Both the position numbers and the translations under genes were made by a program. From Paracidovorax wautersii (GTDB lineage Bacteria; Pseudomonadota; Gammaproteobacteria; Burkholderiales; Burkholderiaceae_C), in contig WNDQ01000001.1 in the NCBI GenBank assembly GCA_009912175.1, positions 124,001 through 188,000 of the forward strand: a stretch of 64,000 bases of DNA, written 5' to 3'. Positions 18,068 through 26,428 of the stretch are shown piece after piece (position 1 is the first letter of the stretch; each line of letters opens with the position of its first letter). The notes beneath the pieces were generated by a model. The model was not told the origin of the DNA and ran no database searches. It worked only from the letters and a program-made list of their open reading frames with translations.

Positions 18068-19012
18068 TCAGGCCGCGAGCTTTTCCAACGCGTCGATGAA
18101 CATGGCGGGCACGTCGAAACCCGTCTGGTCGGTGATTTCCTGGAAGCAGGTCGGGCTGGTCACGTTGATTTCGGTCAGGCTCTCGCCGATCACGTCCAGG
18201 CCGACCAGCAGCAGGCCGCGCGCGGCCAGCGTGGGGCCCAGGGCCTCGGCGATCGCGCGGTCGCGGCTGGTCAGCGTCTGTGCCACACCCTTGCCGCCGG
18301 CGGCCAGGTTGCCGCGCACTTCGCCGCCCTGCGGAATGCGCGCCAGGCTGAACGGCGCGGGCACGCCGTTGATGAGCAGGATACGTTTGTCGCCCTGCAC
18401 GATCTCGGGCACGTAGCGCTGCACCATGATGGTCTGCGTGCCGTCGCGGTTGAGCGTCTCGATGATGCTGCCCAGGTTCAGGCCGTCGGCCTTGACGCGG
18501 AAGATGCCCATGCCGCCCATGCCGTCCAGCGGCTTGAGGATGATGTCGCCGTGCTCGGCCTGGAAGGCGCGCACCGCCTCGGGCCGGCGCGTGACCAGCG
18601 TGGGGCTGGTGAACTGCGGAAACTCCAGCAGCGCGAGCTTTTCGGGGTGGTCGCGCAGCGCGGCCGGCTTGTTGAAGACCTTGGCGCCTTCACGCTCGGC
18701 CTGGCCCAGCAGGTGGGTGGCGTAGAAGAACTCGGTGTCGAAAGGCGGGTCCTTGCGCATGACCACGGCGTCGAACTCGCGCAGCGCCACTTCGCGTGTG
18801 CCGTCCACGCGGAACCAGGCCTCGGGCTCGCCGGTGAGCGTGATGTCCTGCACACGCGCCGTCACCAGACCGCCACTGCGCCAGCCCAGGTCGATCTGCT
18901 CGCAGGCCGACACGCGATGGCCGCGCCGCTGCGCCTCGCGCATCATGGCGAACGTGGTGTCCTTGTAGATCTTGAAGGACGCCAGCGGGTCCGCGACAAA
19001 CAGAAGATTCAT
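18068..19012 (-). CDS. gshB: Glutathione synthetase
   Basis: 314 residues, standard for proteobacterial GshB. It joins gamma-glutamylcysteine and glycine using ATP. The N-terminus MNLLFVADPLASFKIYKDTT and the ATP-grasp core (IILKPLDGMGGMGIFRVKAD, MVQRYVPEIVQGDKRILLIN, GLDVIGESLTEINVTSPTCF) are diagnostic. gshA is not in the neighbourhood. It is transcribed in the same direction as benE upstream but separated by 64 bp, so probably has its own promoter. Confidence 0.97.
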   Translation of the reverse strand: MNLLFVADPLASFKIYKDTTFAMMREAQRRGHRVSACEQIDLGWRSGGLVTARVQDITLTGEPEAWFRVDGTREVALREFDAVVMRKDPPFDTEFFYATHLLGQAEREGAKVFNKPAALRDHPEKLALLEFPQFTSPTLVTRRPEAVRAFQAEHGDIILKPLDGMGGMGIFRVKADGLNLGSIIETLNRDGTQTIMVQRYVPEIVQGDKRILLINGVPAPFSLARIPQGGEVRGNLAAGGKGVAQTLTSRDRAIAEALGPTLAARGLLLVGLDVIGESLTEINVTSPTCFQEITDQTGFDVPAMFIDALEKLAA

Positions 19013-19076
19013 GATGAGCCTCTTTGGAAATCCGTCGTACAGGCCGTGATCGTAAGCACGTTCTGATGTCTTGTTT

Positions 19077-20225
19077 TCAGGCGCGGCGCGCCAGCGCCCC
19101 CGCCACCACGCCCCAGAAGGCCGAGCCGATGCCGGCCAGCGTCACGCCGCTGAGCGTGACCAGAAAGGTGATGAGCGCAGCCTCGCGGTGCGACTCCTCG
19201 CGCAGCGCCACCACCAGCGCGCTGCCGATGGTGCCCAGCAGCGCCAGGCCCGCAATGGCGGCCACCAGCTCGGGCGGAAAGGCGGCGATCAGCCCCGTCG
19301 CCACGCCGGCGAACAGGCCCAGCAGCACGTAGAGCGCGCCGCACACCACGGCCGCGGTGTAACGTTTGTCCGGGTCTTCGTGCGCCTCGCGCCCCATGCA
19401 GATGGCGGCGGTGATCGCGCTCAGCGACAAGGAATAGCCGCCGAACGGCGCCAGGGCCAGCGTGCCCAACCCCGTCAGCGACACCAGGCGCGAGACCGGC
19501 ATGGCGTAGCCCGCCGCGCGGATCGCCGCCACGCCGGGCAGGTTCTGCGATGCCATGGTCACCACGAACAGCGGCAGCGCCAGGCTGATGGCGGCCGCGA
19601 GCGACCACTGCGGCGCGATCCACACCGGCTGCGCGAACGCCAGCGGCAAGGGCGCGGGCGCCATGCGGCCGCTGGCCCAGGCGTAGGCCACGGCCACGCC
19701 CAGCGTCACCGGCACGGCGTAGCGCGCGAACCAGCGGCGCCCGGCCAGGTAGGTCAGCAGCATGAGCAGCACCAGCGGCCAGGCCGTCTGCGCGGCGGTG
19801 AAGGCCTGCAGGCCGAAACGTGTGAGCACACCCGCCAGCAGGCCGGCGGCCAGCGCCAGCGGAATGCGGTCCATGATGCGCGCGAACCAGCCCGTCACGC
19901 CGAACAGCAGCACCAGCGCCGCGCACAGCATGAAGGCGCCCACGGCCTCGCCCATCGAAAAACCCGAGCCGGCCACGGCCAGCATGGCCGCGCCCGGCGT
20001 GCTCCAGGCCACCATGACGGGCTTGCGCAGCACCAGCGAGGGCAGCGCCGTGCACAGGCCGCAGCCCACGCCCAGCGCCCACACCCACGAGGTGATGGCC
20101 GCATGGTCGGCCCCGAAGGCCTGCGCGGCCTGGAACACGATCACGATCGAGCTGGTCACCCCCACCAGCACCGCGACAAAACCGGCGCTGGCGGCGGACA
20201 GGCTCAGGTCCTTGAAAAAAAACAT
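19077..20225 (-). CDS. benE: Benzoate/proton symporter BenE family transporter
   Basis: 382 residues from ATG 20225 (MFFFKDLSLSAASAGFVAV); the track ORF extends 77 spurious codons upstream into the GntR gene region. It has about twelve hydrophobic segments and family sequence such as GVTSSIVIVFQAAQAFGADH, WSTPGAAMLAVAGSGFSMGE and FVVTMASQNLPGVAAIRAAG. BenE relatives import benzoate or similar aromatic acids with protons. No benzoate degradation genes are adjacent, so the substrate is not certain. Confidence 0.93.
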   Translation of the reverse strand: MFFFKDLSLSAASAGFVAVLVGVTSSIVIVFQAAQAFGADHAAITSWVWALGVGCGLCTALPSLVLRKPVMVAWSTPGAAMLAVAGSGFSMGEAVGAFMLCAALVLLFGVTGWFARIMDRIPLALAAGLLAGVLTRFGLQAFTAAQTAWPLVLLMLLTYLAGRRWFARYAVPVTLGVAVAYAWASGRMAPAPLPLAFAQPVWIAPQWSLAAAISLALPLFVVTMASQNLPGVAAIRAAGYAMPVSRLVSLTGLGTLALAPFGGYSLSLSAITAAICMGREAHEDPDKRYTAAVVCGALYVLLGLFAGVATGLIAAFPPELVAAIAGLALLGTIGSALVVALREESHREAALITFLVTLSGVTLAGIGSAFWGVVAGALARRA

Positions 20226-20271
20226 GGGCGCGATTGTGGCACCCGGCCCAAATCTGCGCAGGACCGGGGTT

Positions 20272-21111
20272 TCACCCGCGCAACAAGGCCTTGCGGAAGG
20301 ACAGCACGTGCGTCTCGACCGCGCGTTCGGCCGCGCCGCTGTCGTTGGCCGCCAGCGCCTCGACGATGGCGGCGTGTTCCCGGCTGACTTCCTCCAGATG
20401 GCCTTCGCTGGCCAAAGAGATCGCCCAGAAGCGCTGCGAACGCGCATGCAGCACACGCAGGATCTCGGTCAGCACGGGGTTGCCGGAGACGGCGGCGATC
20501 TGCTCGTGGAACAGGCGGTCGCAATTCATGATGTGCGGCATGCTGCGTGTGGCCACGGCGGCGTCGAAGTCGTGCGCGGCGCGGCGCACGTCGGCAATCT
20601 GCTCGGCCGTGATGGCCGGGGCCACCAGGCGCGCGCACAGCAGCTCGTTGGCCAGGCGCACGTCGATCAGCGCCAGCGCGTCGTCGATGGACAGCGGCGC
20701 CACCACCACGCCCTTGCGCGGAATGATCTGCACCAGTCCCTCGGTCGCCAGCCGGTGCAGCGCATGGTTGACGGGCGTGCGGCCCACACCCAGGTCGCTC
20801 ACCAGCGTTGCGGTGTTCAGGTAGTCGCCAGGGCGGTAGGCCAGCGTGGTCAGCCGGTCCTTGAGCAGCGAATACGCCCGCTCGTTTTGCGACAGGTCGG
20901 CCAGGGGGTCGGCGGACGGAGACGGCAGGGGACTGAACGCAGTGGACACAGGACTTTTCAACTCGGCAAAAAAACGGCCCAGCTCGTGGGAAAACGACGG
21001 TGCCCGGGCAGGCGCCGCGCTCGATTGTGGCAGCGGCTCGCCCGGTGCCGCCGCCCCGATGGGCCGGCCCGGACCATCGCACCCCCGTGATACTACTCTT
21101 GTCTCTGGCAT
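20272..21111 (-). CDS. GntR-family regulator (FCD subfamily)
   Basis: 279 residues with a long, probably disordered N-terminal extension rich in Pro, Ala and Ser before the winged helix (QNERAYSLLKDRLTTLAYRP, VSDLGVGRTPVNHALHRLAT). A later start is possible. The C-terminal FCD domain carries the expected metal-binding histidines in regions such as NCDRLFHEQIAAVSGNPVL and EHAAIVEALAANDSGAAERA. It is divergent from the TRAP transporter operon, with a long palindrome in between, so it most likely controls that operon in response to its substrate. Confidence 0.93.
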   Translation of the reverse strand: MPETRVVSRGCDGPGRPIGAAAPGEPLPQSSAAPARAPSFSHELGRFFAELKSPVSTAFSPLPSPSADPLADLSQNERAYSLLKDRLTTLAYRPGDYLNTATLVSDLGVGRTPVNHALHRLATEGLVQIIPRKGVVVAPLSIDDALALIDVRLANELLCARLVAPAITAEQIADVRRAAHDFDAAVATRSMPHIMNCDRLFHEQIAAVSGNPVLTEILRVLHARSQRFWAISLASEGHLEEVSREHAAIVEALAANDSGAAERAVETHVLSFRKALLRG

Positions 21112-21135
21112 GAAATTCGCTTGGAATCCTTTGCG

Positions 21136-21161
21136 AAGACTTGTGAAATTTTACAAGTCTT
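21136..21161. promoter_or_regulatory. Operator-like palindrome for the GntR regulator
   Basis: AAGACTTGT, eight bases, ACAAGTCTT: perfect 9-bp arms. FCD-type GntR proteins often bind CTTGT/ACAAG dyads. It lies 25 bp from the GntR start and 112 bp before the dctP-like start, inside the divergent promoter region. Confidence 0.6.
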
Positions 21162-21272
21162 TTACTTGATGATCAGTGGTGCATGGCGCACCGGCGCGGT
21201 GCGCAGGCACCGGTCGTCCGGGTTCTGCCGGCACCACCGACGGCCATTTTTTCAAAGAGGAGCGTTTCTTCC

Positions 21273-22325
21273 ATGTTCACCCGCCTTCCCCGCATCGCCC
21301 TGGCGCTGGCCGCCGCATCCCTGGCCAGCGCCGCCCTGGCGCAGGACCTGCCCCGCACCCAGCTCAAGATCGTCGGCGGCCTGAGCAACCTCAGCGCCTA
21401 TGCCGATTACGAGCAGCCGTTCTGGAGCAAGACCATCCCCGAGCGCTCCCAGGGCGCCGTCACAGCCGAGATCAAGGGCTTCAACGAACTGGGCCTGAAA
21501 GGCCCCGAGCTGTTGCGCCTGATGCAGCGCGGCACGGTCGAGTTCGGCACCGCCACGCTGTCCTACTTCGCCAGCGACAACCCGATCAACGAGGCCATCG
21601 ACCTGCCCGGCCTGGCGCCCGACGTGGCCACGGCGCGCAAGGTCACCCAGGCCTACACGCCCACCTATGCGCAATTCTTTGCCGACAAGACCAACGTCAA
21701 GCTGCTGGGCATCTCGACCTACCCGGCGCAGGTGCTGTTCTGCAACGCGCCGGTGACGGGCCTGGCCAGCGTCAAGGGTCTGAAGGTGCGCACCAGCAGC
21801 CGCACCCAGGCCGAATTCGTCGAGGCCCTGGGCGGCACCAGCGTGACCATGGCCTTTGGCGAGGTCGTGCCCGCCCTGCAGAACAAGGTGGTCGACTGCG
21901 CCATCACCGGCTCGCTGTCGGGCTACCAGGCCAAGTGGTACGAGGTCTCGACCCACCTGTACGCGCTGCCGATCAACTGGAACCAGCAGATCCACGCCGT
22001 CAACCAGAAGAGCTGGGACAAGCTCGACCCCAAGGTCCAGGCCTTCCTGCAGGACAACGTGAACCAGCTGGTGGCCGCCATCTGGCAGGCCGCCGCCACG
22101 CAGACCCAGCAGGGCTATGACTGCAACACGGGCGCGGCCGCCTGCACGCAGCCGGTCAAGGGCAAGATGGTGCTGATTCAGCCGACCGACGCCGACCGCG
22201 CGCTGCTCAAGAAGGTGTTGAACGACGCCATCCTGCCCAAGTGGGCCCAGCGCACGCAGGCCGAGTATGTCGACGCCTTCAACCAGAGCGTGGGCGCGGC
22301 CCTGGGTGTGATCGCTCGCAAGTGA
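21273..22325 (+). CDS. TRAP transporter solute-binding protein (DctP type)
   Basis: 350 residues from ATG 21273 (MFTRLPRIALALAAASLAS), with AGAGGAG upstream and a signal peptide ending at ALA-QDL. The track start at 21183 is too far upstream. The family core is clear: IKGFNELGLKGPELLRLMQR, ELLRLMQRGTVEFGTATLSY, SVKGLKVRTSSRTQAEFVEA, the region holding the Arg that usually binds the ligand carboxylate. It delivers a carboxylate-like solute to the DctQM permease encoded directly downstream. Confidence 0.95.
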   Translation: MFTRLPRIALALAAASLASAALAQDLPRTQLKIVGGLSNLSAYADYEQPFWSKTIPERSQGAVTAEIKGFNELGLKGPELLRLMQRGTVEFGTATLSYFASDNPINEAIDLPGLAPDVATARKVTQAYTPTYAQFFADKTNVKLLGISTYPAQVLFCNAPVTGLASVKGLKVRTSSRTQAEFVEALGGTSVTMAFGEVVPALQNKVVDCAITGSLSGYQAKWYEVSTHLYALPINWNQQIHAVNQKSWDKLDPKVQAFLQDNVNQLVAAIWQAAATQTQQGYDCNTGAAACTQPVKGKMVLIQPTDADRALLKKVLNDAILPKWAQRTQAEYVDAFNQSVGAALGVIARK

Positions 22326-22330
22326 CCGCC

Positions 22331-22963
22331 ATGCACACCGCTTCCCTTTCCTCGCCACTGGCCGCCTTGCTGCGCCTGGCCGAGCGGCTGTCGCGCTACG
22401 CCGTCTGGGCCGGCGGCGCGCTGACGATTGCCAGCGTCGTGCTGATCGGCGTCGACGTCGTCGCGCGCAAGCTCTTCAGCGTCACCGCGGGCGGCGCCGA
22501 CGAGTTGTCCTCCTATGCCTTCGCCATCAGCACCTCGTGGGCGCTAGCCTTTGCCACGCTCTCGCGCGCCCATGTGCGTGTCGACGTCGTCTACCAGTAC
22601 CTGCCCGTGCGCGTGGCCGCCATCGTCGACTGGCTCGCGCTGGTCGGCCTGGGCGTCTTCATGGTGTGCCTGACCTGGTACGCCTACGACGTGGTCGCCA
22701 TGTCCTGGCTGCAGGACTCCACCGCCAACTCCACCCTGGCCACGCCGCTGTGGATTCCGCAAGGGCTGTGGCTGGCCGGGCTGCTGTGGATGTGCGTGGT
22801 GCTGCTGCTGATGCTGCTGCGCGCCTCGTTCGCGCTGGTCACGGGCGACCTCGCGGCGGTGCAGGCCCTGTGCGGCGTGCGCTCCAACGTCGAGGAAGCC
22901 GAAGAAGAAGCGGCCGCCGGGCAACGCCTGGTGGCCTCCGAACAAGCCCCATCCGGCCGATAG
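22331..22963 (+). CDS. TRAP transporter small permease subunit (DctQ type)
   Basis: 210 residues from ATG 22331, five bases after the dctP stop. Four hydrophobic segments are visible (AVWAGGALTIASVVLIGVDV, IVDWLALVGLGVFMVCLTWY and others), together with the family region DELSSYAFAISTSWALAFAT. An acidic C-terminal tail (EEAEEEAAAGQ) follows. It bridges the binding protein to the large DctM subunit. Confidence 0.93.
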   Translation: MHTASLSSPLAALLRLAERLSRYAVWAGGALTIASVVLIGVDVVARKLFSVTAGGADELSSYAFAISTSWALAFATLSRAHVRVDVVYQYLPVRVAAIVDWLALVGLGVFMVCLTWYAYDVVAMSWLQDSTANSTLATPLWIPQGLWLAGLLWMCVVLLLMLLRASFALVTGDLAAVQALCGVRSNVEEAEEEAAAGQRLVASEQAPSGR

Positions 22964-22973
22964 CGCCCACACC

Positions 22974-24257
22974 ATGATCGCAACTGCCTTGATCCTTCTG
23001 CTGGCGCTCATCGGCATCAGCATTCCCGTGGGCGCCGCGCTGGGCCTGCTCGGCCTGGTGCTGGACCCGCTGTATTCCATGCTGCCGCTGTCCAGCGCCA
23101 TGGGCGAGATCGCCTGGAGCACCAACAACGAGTTCCTGCTGGTCGCCATTCCGCTGTTCATCCTGCTGGGCGAGGTGCTGCTGCGCGCCGGCTTTGCCGA
23201 GCGCATGTACAGCGCCATGAGCCTGTGGCTGTCGTGGCTGCCGGGCGGGCTGATGCACGCCAACATCGGCGCCTCTACGCTGTTCTCGGCCACGTCGGGC
23301 TCCAGCGTGGCGACCGCCGCCACGGTCGCCACCGTGGCCGTGCCGCAGGTCCACAAGTACGGCTACAAGGAATCGCTGTTCCTGGGCAGCATCGCCGCCG
23401 GCGGCACGCTGGGCATTCTGATTCCGCCGTCGATCAACCTGGTGATCTACGGGGTGCTCACCAACACCTCGGTGCCCAAGCTCTACCTGGCCGGCGTGAT
23501 CCCGGGCCTGCTGATGGCGCTGGCCTTCATGCTGACCATTCTGGTGGCCTGTCTGCTCAAGCCCAGCTGGGGCGGCAAGAAGATCCACGGCACCTGGAGC
23601 GAACGCCTGGCCAGCCTGGTCCACCTGATCCCGCCCATGCTGATCTTCGGCCTGGTCGTGGGCTCGATCTACGCGGGCCTGGCCACGCCCACCGAGGCGG
23701 CCGCCCTGGGCGTGCTGGGCGCCTTCGCGCTGGCCGCGTGGTATGGGCGCCTGAGCTGGGCCATGCTGCGCGAGGTGGTGGAAAACGCCATGAAGTCGAC
23801 CGCCATGATCATGCTCATCATCCTGGGCGCGAGCTTCCTGAACTTCGTGATGTCGGCCACCGGCCTGACCGACTCGTTCACCGGCGCCATCCGCAACCTG
23901 GGCCTGTCGCCGGGCTGGATGCTGCTGATCGTGATCGTGTTCTACCTGGTGCTGGGCTGCTTCATGGAGACGCTGTCGATGATGATCACGACCATCCACA
24001 TCGTCGCGCCCATCATGATCGCGCTGGGCTACGACCCCGTGTGGCTGGGCATCCTGATCATCATCCTGGTCGAGGCCGCGCTCATCACCCCGCCCGTGGG
24101 CCTGAACCTGTTCGTCGTGCACAGCGTGCGCAAGAGCGGTTCCATGAACGCCGTCATCGTCGGCGCCCTGCCCTTTGTGCTGGCCATGTTCTGCATGATC
24201 GCCGTGCTGGTGGCCGTGCCGTCCATCGCGCTGTGGCTGCCGTCCGCATTCGGCTGA
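22974..24257 (+). CDS. TRAP transporter large permease subunit (DctM type)
   Basis: 427 residues, normal length, starting ten bases after dctQ. It has about twelve hydrophobic segments and the conserved NEFLLVAIPLFILLGEVLLR, SATSGSSVATAATVATVAVP and GTLGILIPPSINLVIYGVLT. It forms the sodium-driven transport channel of the TRAP system. The operon probably continues into the DUF2848 and amidase genes. Confidence 0.95.
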   Translation: MIATALILLLALIGISIPVGAALGLLGLVLDPLYSMLPLSSAMGEIAWSTNNEFLLVAIPLFILLGEVLLRAGFAERMYSAMSLWLSWLPGGLMHANIGASTLFSATSGSSVATAATVATVAVPQVHKYGYKESLFLGSIAAGGTLGILIPPSINLVIYGVLTNTSVPKLYLAGVIPGLLMALAFMLTILVACLLKPSWGGKKIHGTWSERLASLVHLIPPMLIFGLVVGSIYAGLATPTEAAALGVLGAFALAAWYGRLSWAMLREVVENAMKSTAMIMLIILGASFLNFVMSATGLTDSFTGAIRNLGLSPGWMLLIVIVFYLVLGCFMETLSMMITTIHIVAPIMIALGYDPVWLGILIIILVEAALITPPVGLNLFVVHSVRKSGSMNAVIVGALPFVLAMFCMIAVLVAVPSIALWLPSAFG

Positions 24258-24335
24258 TTCCCCGCCCTTTCCTCCAAGGCGCCAGCCATGTCTTGCACAA
24301 GGCTGCTGGCGGCCCCCTCTTTTTCCGACCTCACC

Positions 24336-25019
24336 ATGCTTGCCACTTTCACCCTCGACACCGACCACGGCGCCCCCACCCTGTCCATCGACTTCGATCA
24401 ACTCGTCATCGCCGGCTGGGCCGGCCGTGACCGGGACGCCATCGAACACCACATCGAAGAACTGGCCGCCCTGGGCGTGCCGCGCCCCAGCAGCGTGCCG
24501 CTGTACTACCGCGTGGCCGACAACCAGCTCACGCAGCAGCCGCGCATCCAGGCCGTCGGGCCGGGCTCGTCAGGCGAAGTCGAAGTCTTCGCCTTCACCC
24601 ACGCGGGCGAGCTCTTCATCAGCCTGGCATCCGACCACACCGACCGGCCGCTCGAATCCCACAGCGTGGCGCTGTCCAAACAGCTCTGCGCCAAACCCAT
24701 CGGCACCACGGCCTGGCGCCATGCCGACGTGGCCGCCTACTGGGACGAGCTGGTCCTGCGCGCCTGGATCGTCGAAGACGGCAAGCCCGTGCTCTACCAG
24801 GAAGGCACGGCCGCCGCGCTGCGCACACCACTGGAGCTGATCGCCGGCTACACGGGCGGCGCGCCGCTGCCCGAGGGCACGGGCATGACCTGCGGCACCG
24901 TGGGCGCCATCGGCGGCATCCGCGCCGCGCAGGACTTCGAGATGGAGCTGTTCGATCCGCGCCGCCAGCGCAGCCTGCGCCACCGCTACCGCTGCGAGTG
25001 GCTGCCCGAAGTCGCCTGA
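24336..25019 (+). CDS. DUF2848 family protein
   Basis: 227 residues from ATG 24336 (MLATFTLDTDHGAPTLSID); the track start adds 16 doubtful residues. Family features include LVIAGWAGRDRDAIEHHIEE, VPLYYRVADNQLTQQPRIQA and the C-terminal MTCGTVGAIGGIRAAQDFEM. The family is related in fold to fumarylacetoacetate hydrolase-like enzymes, but I know of no firm activity. It lies between TRAP genes and an amidase, 79 bp after dctM, suggesting an intracellular step on the imported compound. Confidence 0.88.
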   Translation: MLATFTLDTDHGAPTLSIDFDQLVIAGWAGRDRDAIEHHIEELAALGVPRPSSVPLYYRVADNQLTQQPRIQAVGPGSSGEVEVFAFTHAGELFISLASDHTDRPLESHSVALSKQLCAKPIGTTAWRHADVAAYWDELVLRAWIVEDGKPVLYQEGTAAALRTPLELIAGYTGGAPLPEGTGMTCGTVGAIGGIRAAQDFEMELFDPRRQRSLRHRYRCEWLPEVA

Positions 25020-25096
25020 ACTCTGAACCCCGAGCCGCGCCACAATGCGGCCTGGCCCGCACGCCGTCCCTTCGTGCCCTCTTTTCCCGTTCTGCC

Positions 25097-26407
25097 ATGA
25101 CCGCACCTTCCCCGTTGACCGCCACCCAACGCCTGGAACAGGCGCTCGCCGCCATCGCCGCGTCGGGCGACGAGGGCCCACGCATCTTCACGCACGTGGA
25201 CGCCACACGCGCCCGCAGCGAAGCCCGCGCCGCCGACGAACGCGCCGCGCAAGGCCTGTCGCTGGGCCCGCTCGATGGCCGCATCGTCTCGGTCAAGGAC
25301 CTGCTCGACGTGGCCGGCCAAGTGACCACGGCCGGCTCACGGCTGCTGCAAACAGCCGCGCCTGCGCAGCAGGACGCCGAGGTCGTGCAGCGCCTGCGCC
25401 GCGCGGGCGCGGTCGTCATCGGCAAGACCAACATGACGGAGTTCGCCTTCTCGGGCGTGGGCATCAACCCGCACTACGGCACGCCGGGCAACGCGCATGA
25501 CGCCGAACGTATTCCAGGCGGCTCGTCGTCGGGCGCGGGCGTGAGCGTGGCGCGCGGCATGGCCGAGATCGCCATCGGTTCGGACACGGGCGGCTCGATC
25601 CGTATTCCCTCGGCTCTCAACGGGCTGGTGGGCTTCAAGCCCACGCAGGCACGCGTGCCGCTGGCGGGTGCCTTTCCGCTGTCGTTCACGCTCGACACGC
25701 TGGGCCCTCTGGCCACCAGCGTGGCCGATGCCGCCGCCGCCGACAGCGTGCTGGCCGGCATCGCGCACGCGCCGCTGCCGGCACGCTCGGTGCAGGGCCT
25801 GCGCCTGGGCATCCCGCGCGGCCTGCTGTTCACCGAGACCGAAGACGCCGTGCTGCAGGCCTTCGAGCAGGCCGCTGCCGCGCTGCGTGCCGCCGGCGCG
25901 CGCGTGAGCGACGAATCGCTCGACGCCTGGCTGGGCGCGCCCTTCACGCTGCAGGAAAAAGGCACGCTGGTCGCGGCCGAAGCGGCCTTCATCCACGAGC
26001 GCCACGTGGCCGAGCAGGCCGACGCGTTCGACCCCATCGTGCTCGGTCGCATCCGCCGTGGCCAGGGCGTGCCGGCCTCGCACTACGTGGCCGTGCAGCA
26101 GGCGCGCCGCGCCCTGCTGCCGCAGCTGGACCACGCCCTGGCCGACGTCGACGCACTGATCCTGCCCACCGTGCCCTTCGTGGCGCCGCGCATTGCCGAG
26201 ATACAGGACGAAGCGGCCTTCCTGCGCGTCAACGCGCTGGTCCTGCGCAACCCCTCGGTCTTCAACTTGTATGACCTGCCCGCGCTGTCGCTGCCGCTGC
26301 CACGCGCCGGCCAGTTGCCCGTCGGCCTGATGGTGGTGGGCCGCCGCCACGCCGACCGCGAACTGCTGGCCGTGGGCGCGGCGCTGGAGGCCTTGTTCGC
26401 GCGCTGA
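25097..26407 (+). CDS. Amidase, amidase-signature family
   Basis: 436 residues from ATG 25097 (MTAPSPLTATQRLEQALAA). The Ser-cisSer-Lys triad is visible: Lys in IVSVKDLLDVAGQVTTAGSR, and the two serines around GSSSGAGVSVARGMAEIAIG and SDTGGSIRIPSALNGLVGFK. Members hydrolyse amide bonds to a carboxylate plus ammonia. It is not GatA, as no gatB or gatC is nearby. With TRAP and DUF2848 genes upstream it looks like the hydrolytic step of a small uptake pathway. It converges on the 5'-nucleotidase gene. Confidence 0.92.
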   Translation: MTAPSPLTATQRLEQALAAIAASGDEGPRIFTHVDATRARSEARAADERAAQGLSLGPLDGRIVSVKDLLDVAGQVTTAGSRLLQTAAPAQQDAEVVQRLRRAGAVVIGKTNMTEFAFSGVGINPHYGTPGNAHDAERIPGGSSSGAGVSVARGMAEIAIGSDTGGSIRIPSALNGLVGFKPTQARVPLAGAFPLSFTLDTLGPLATSVADAAAADSVLAGIAHAPLPARSVQGLRLGIPRGLLFTETEDAVLQAFEQAAAALRAAGARVSDESLDAWLGAPFTLQEKGTLVAAEAAFIHERHVAEQADAFDPIVLGRIRRGQGVPASHYVAVQQARRALLPQLDHALADVDALILPTVPFVAPRIAEIQDEAAFLRVNALVLRNPSVFNLYDLPALSLPLPRAGQLPVGLMVVGRRHADRELLAVGAALEALFAR

Positions 26408-26428
26408 CCCGCGCGCGCGTCCCGGTCG

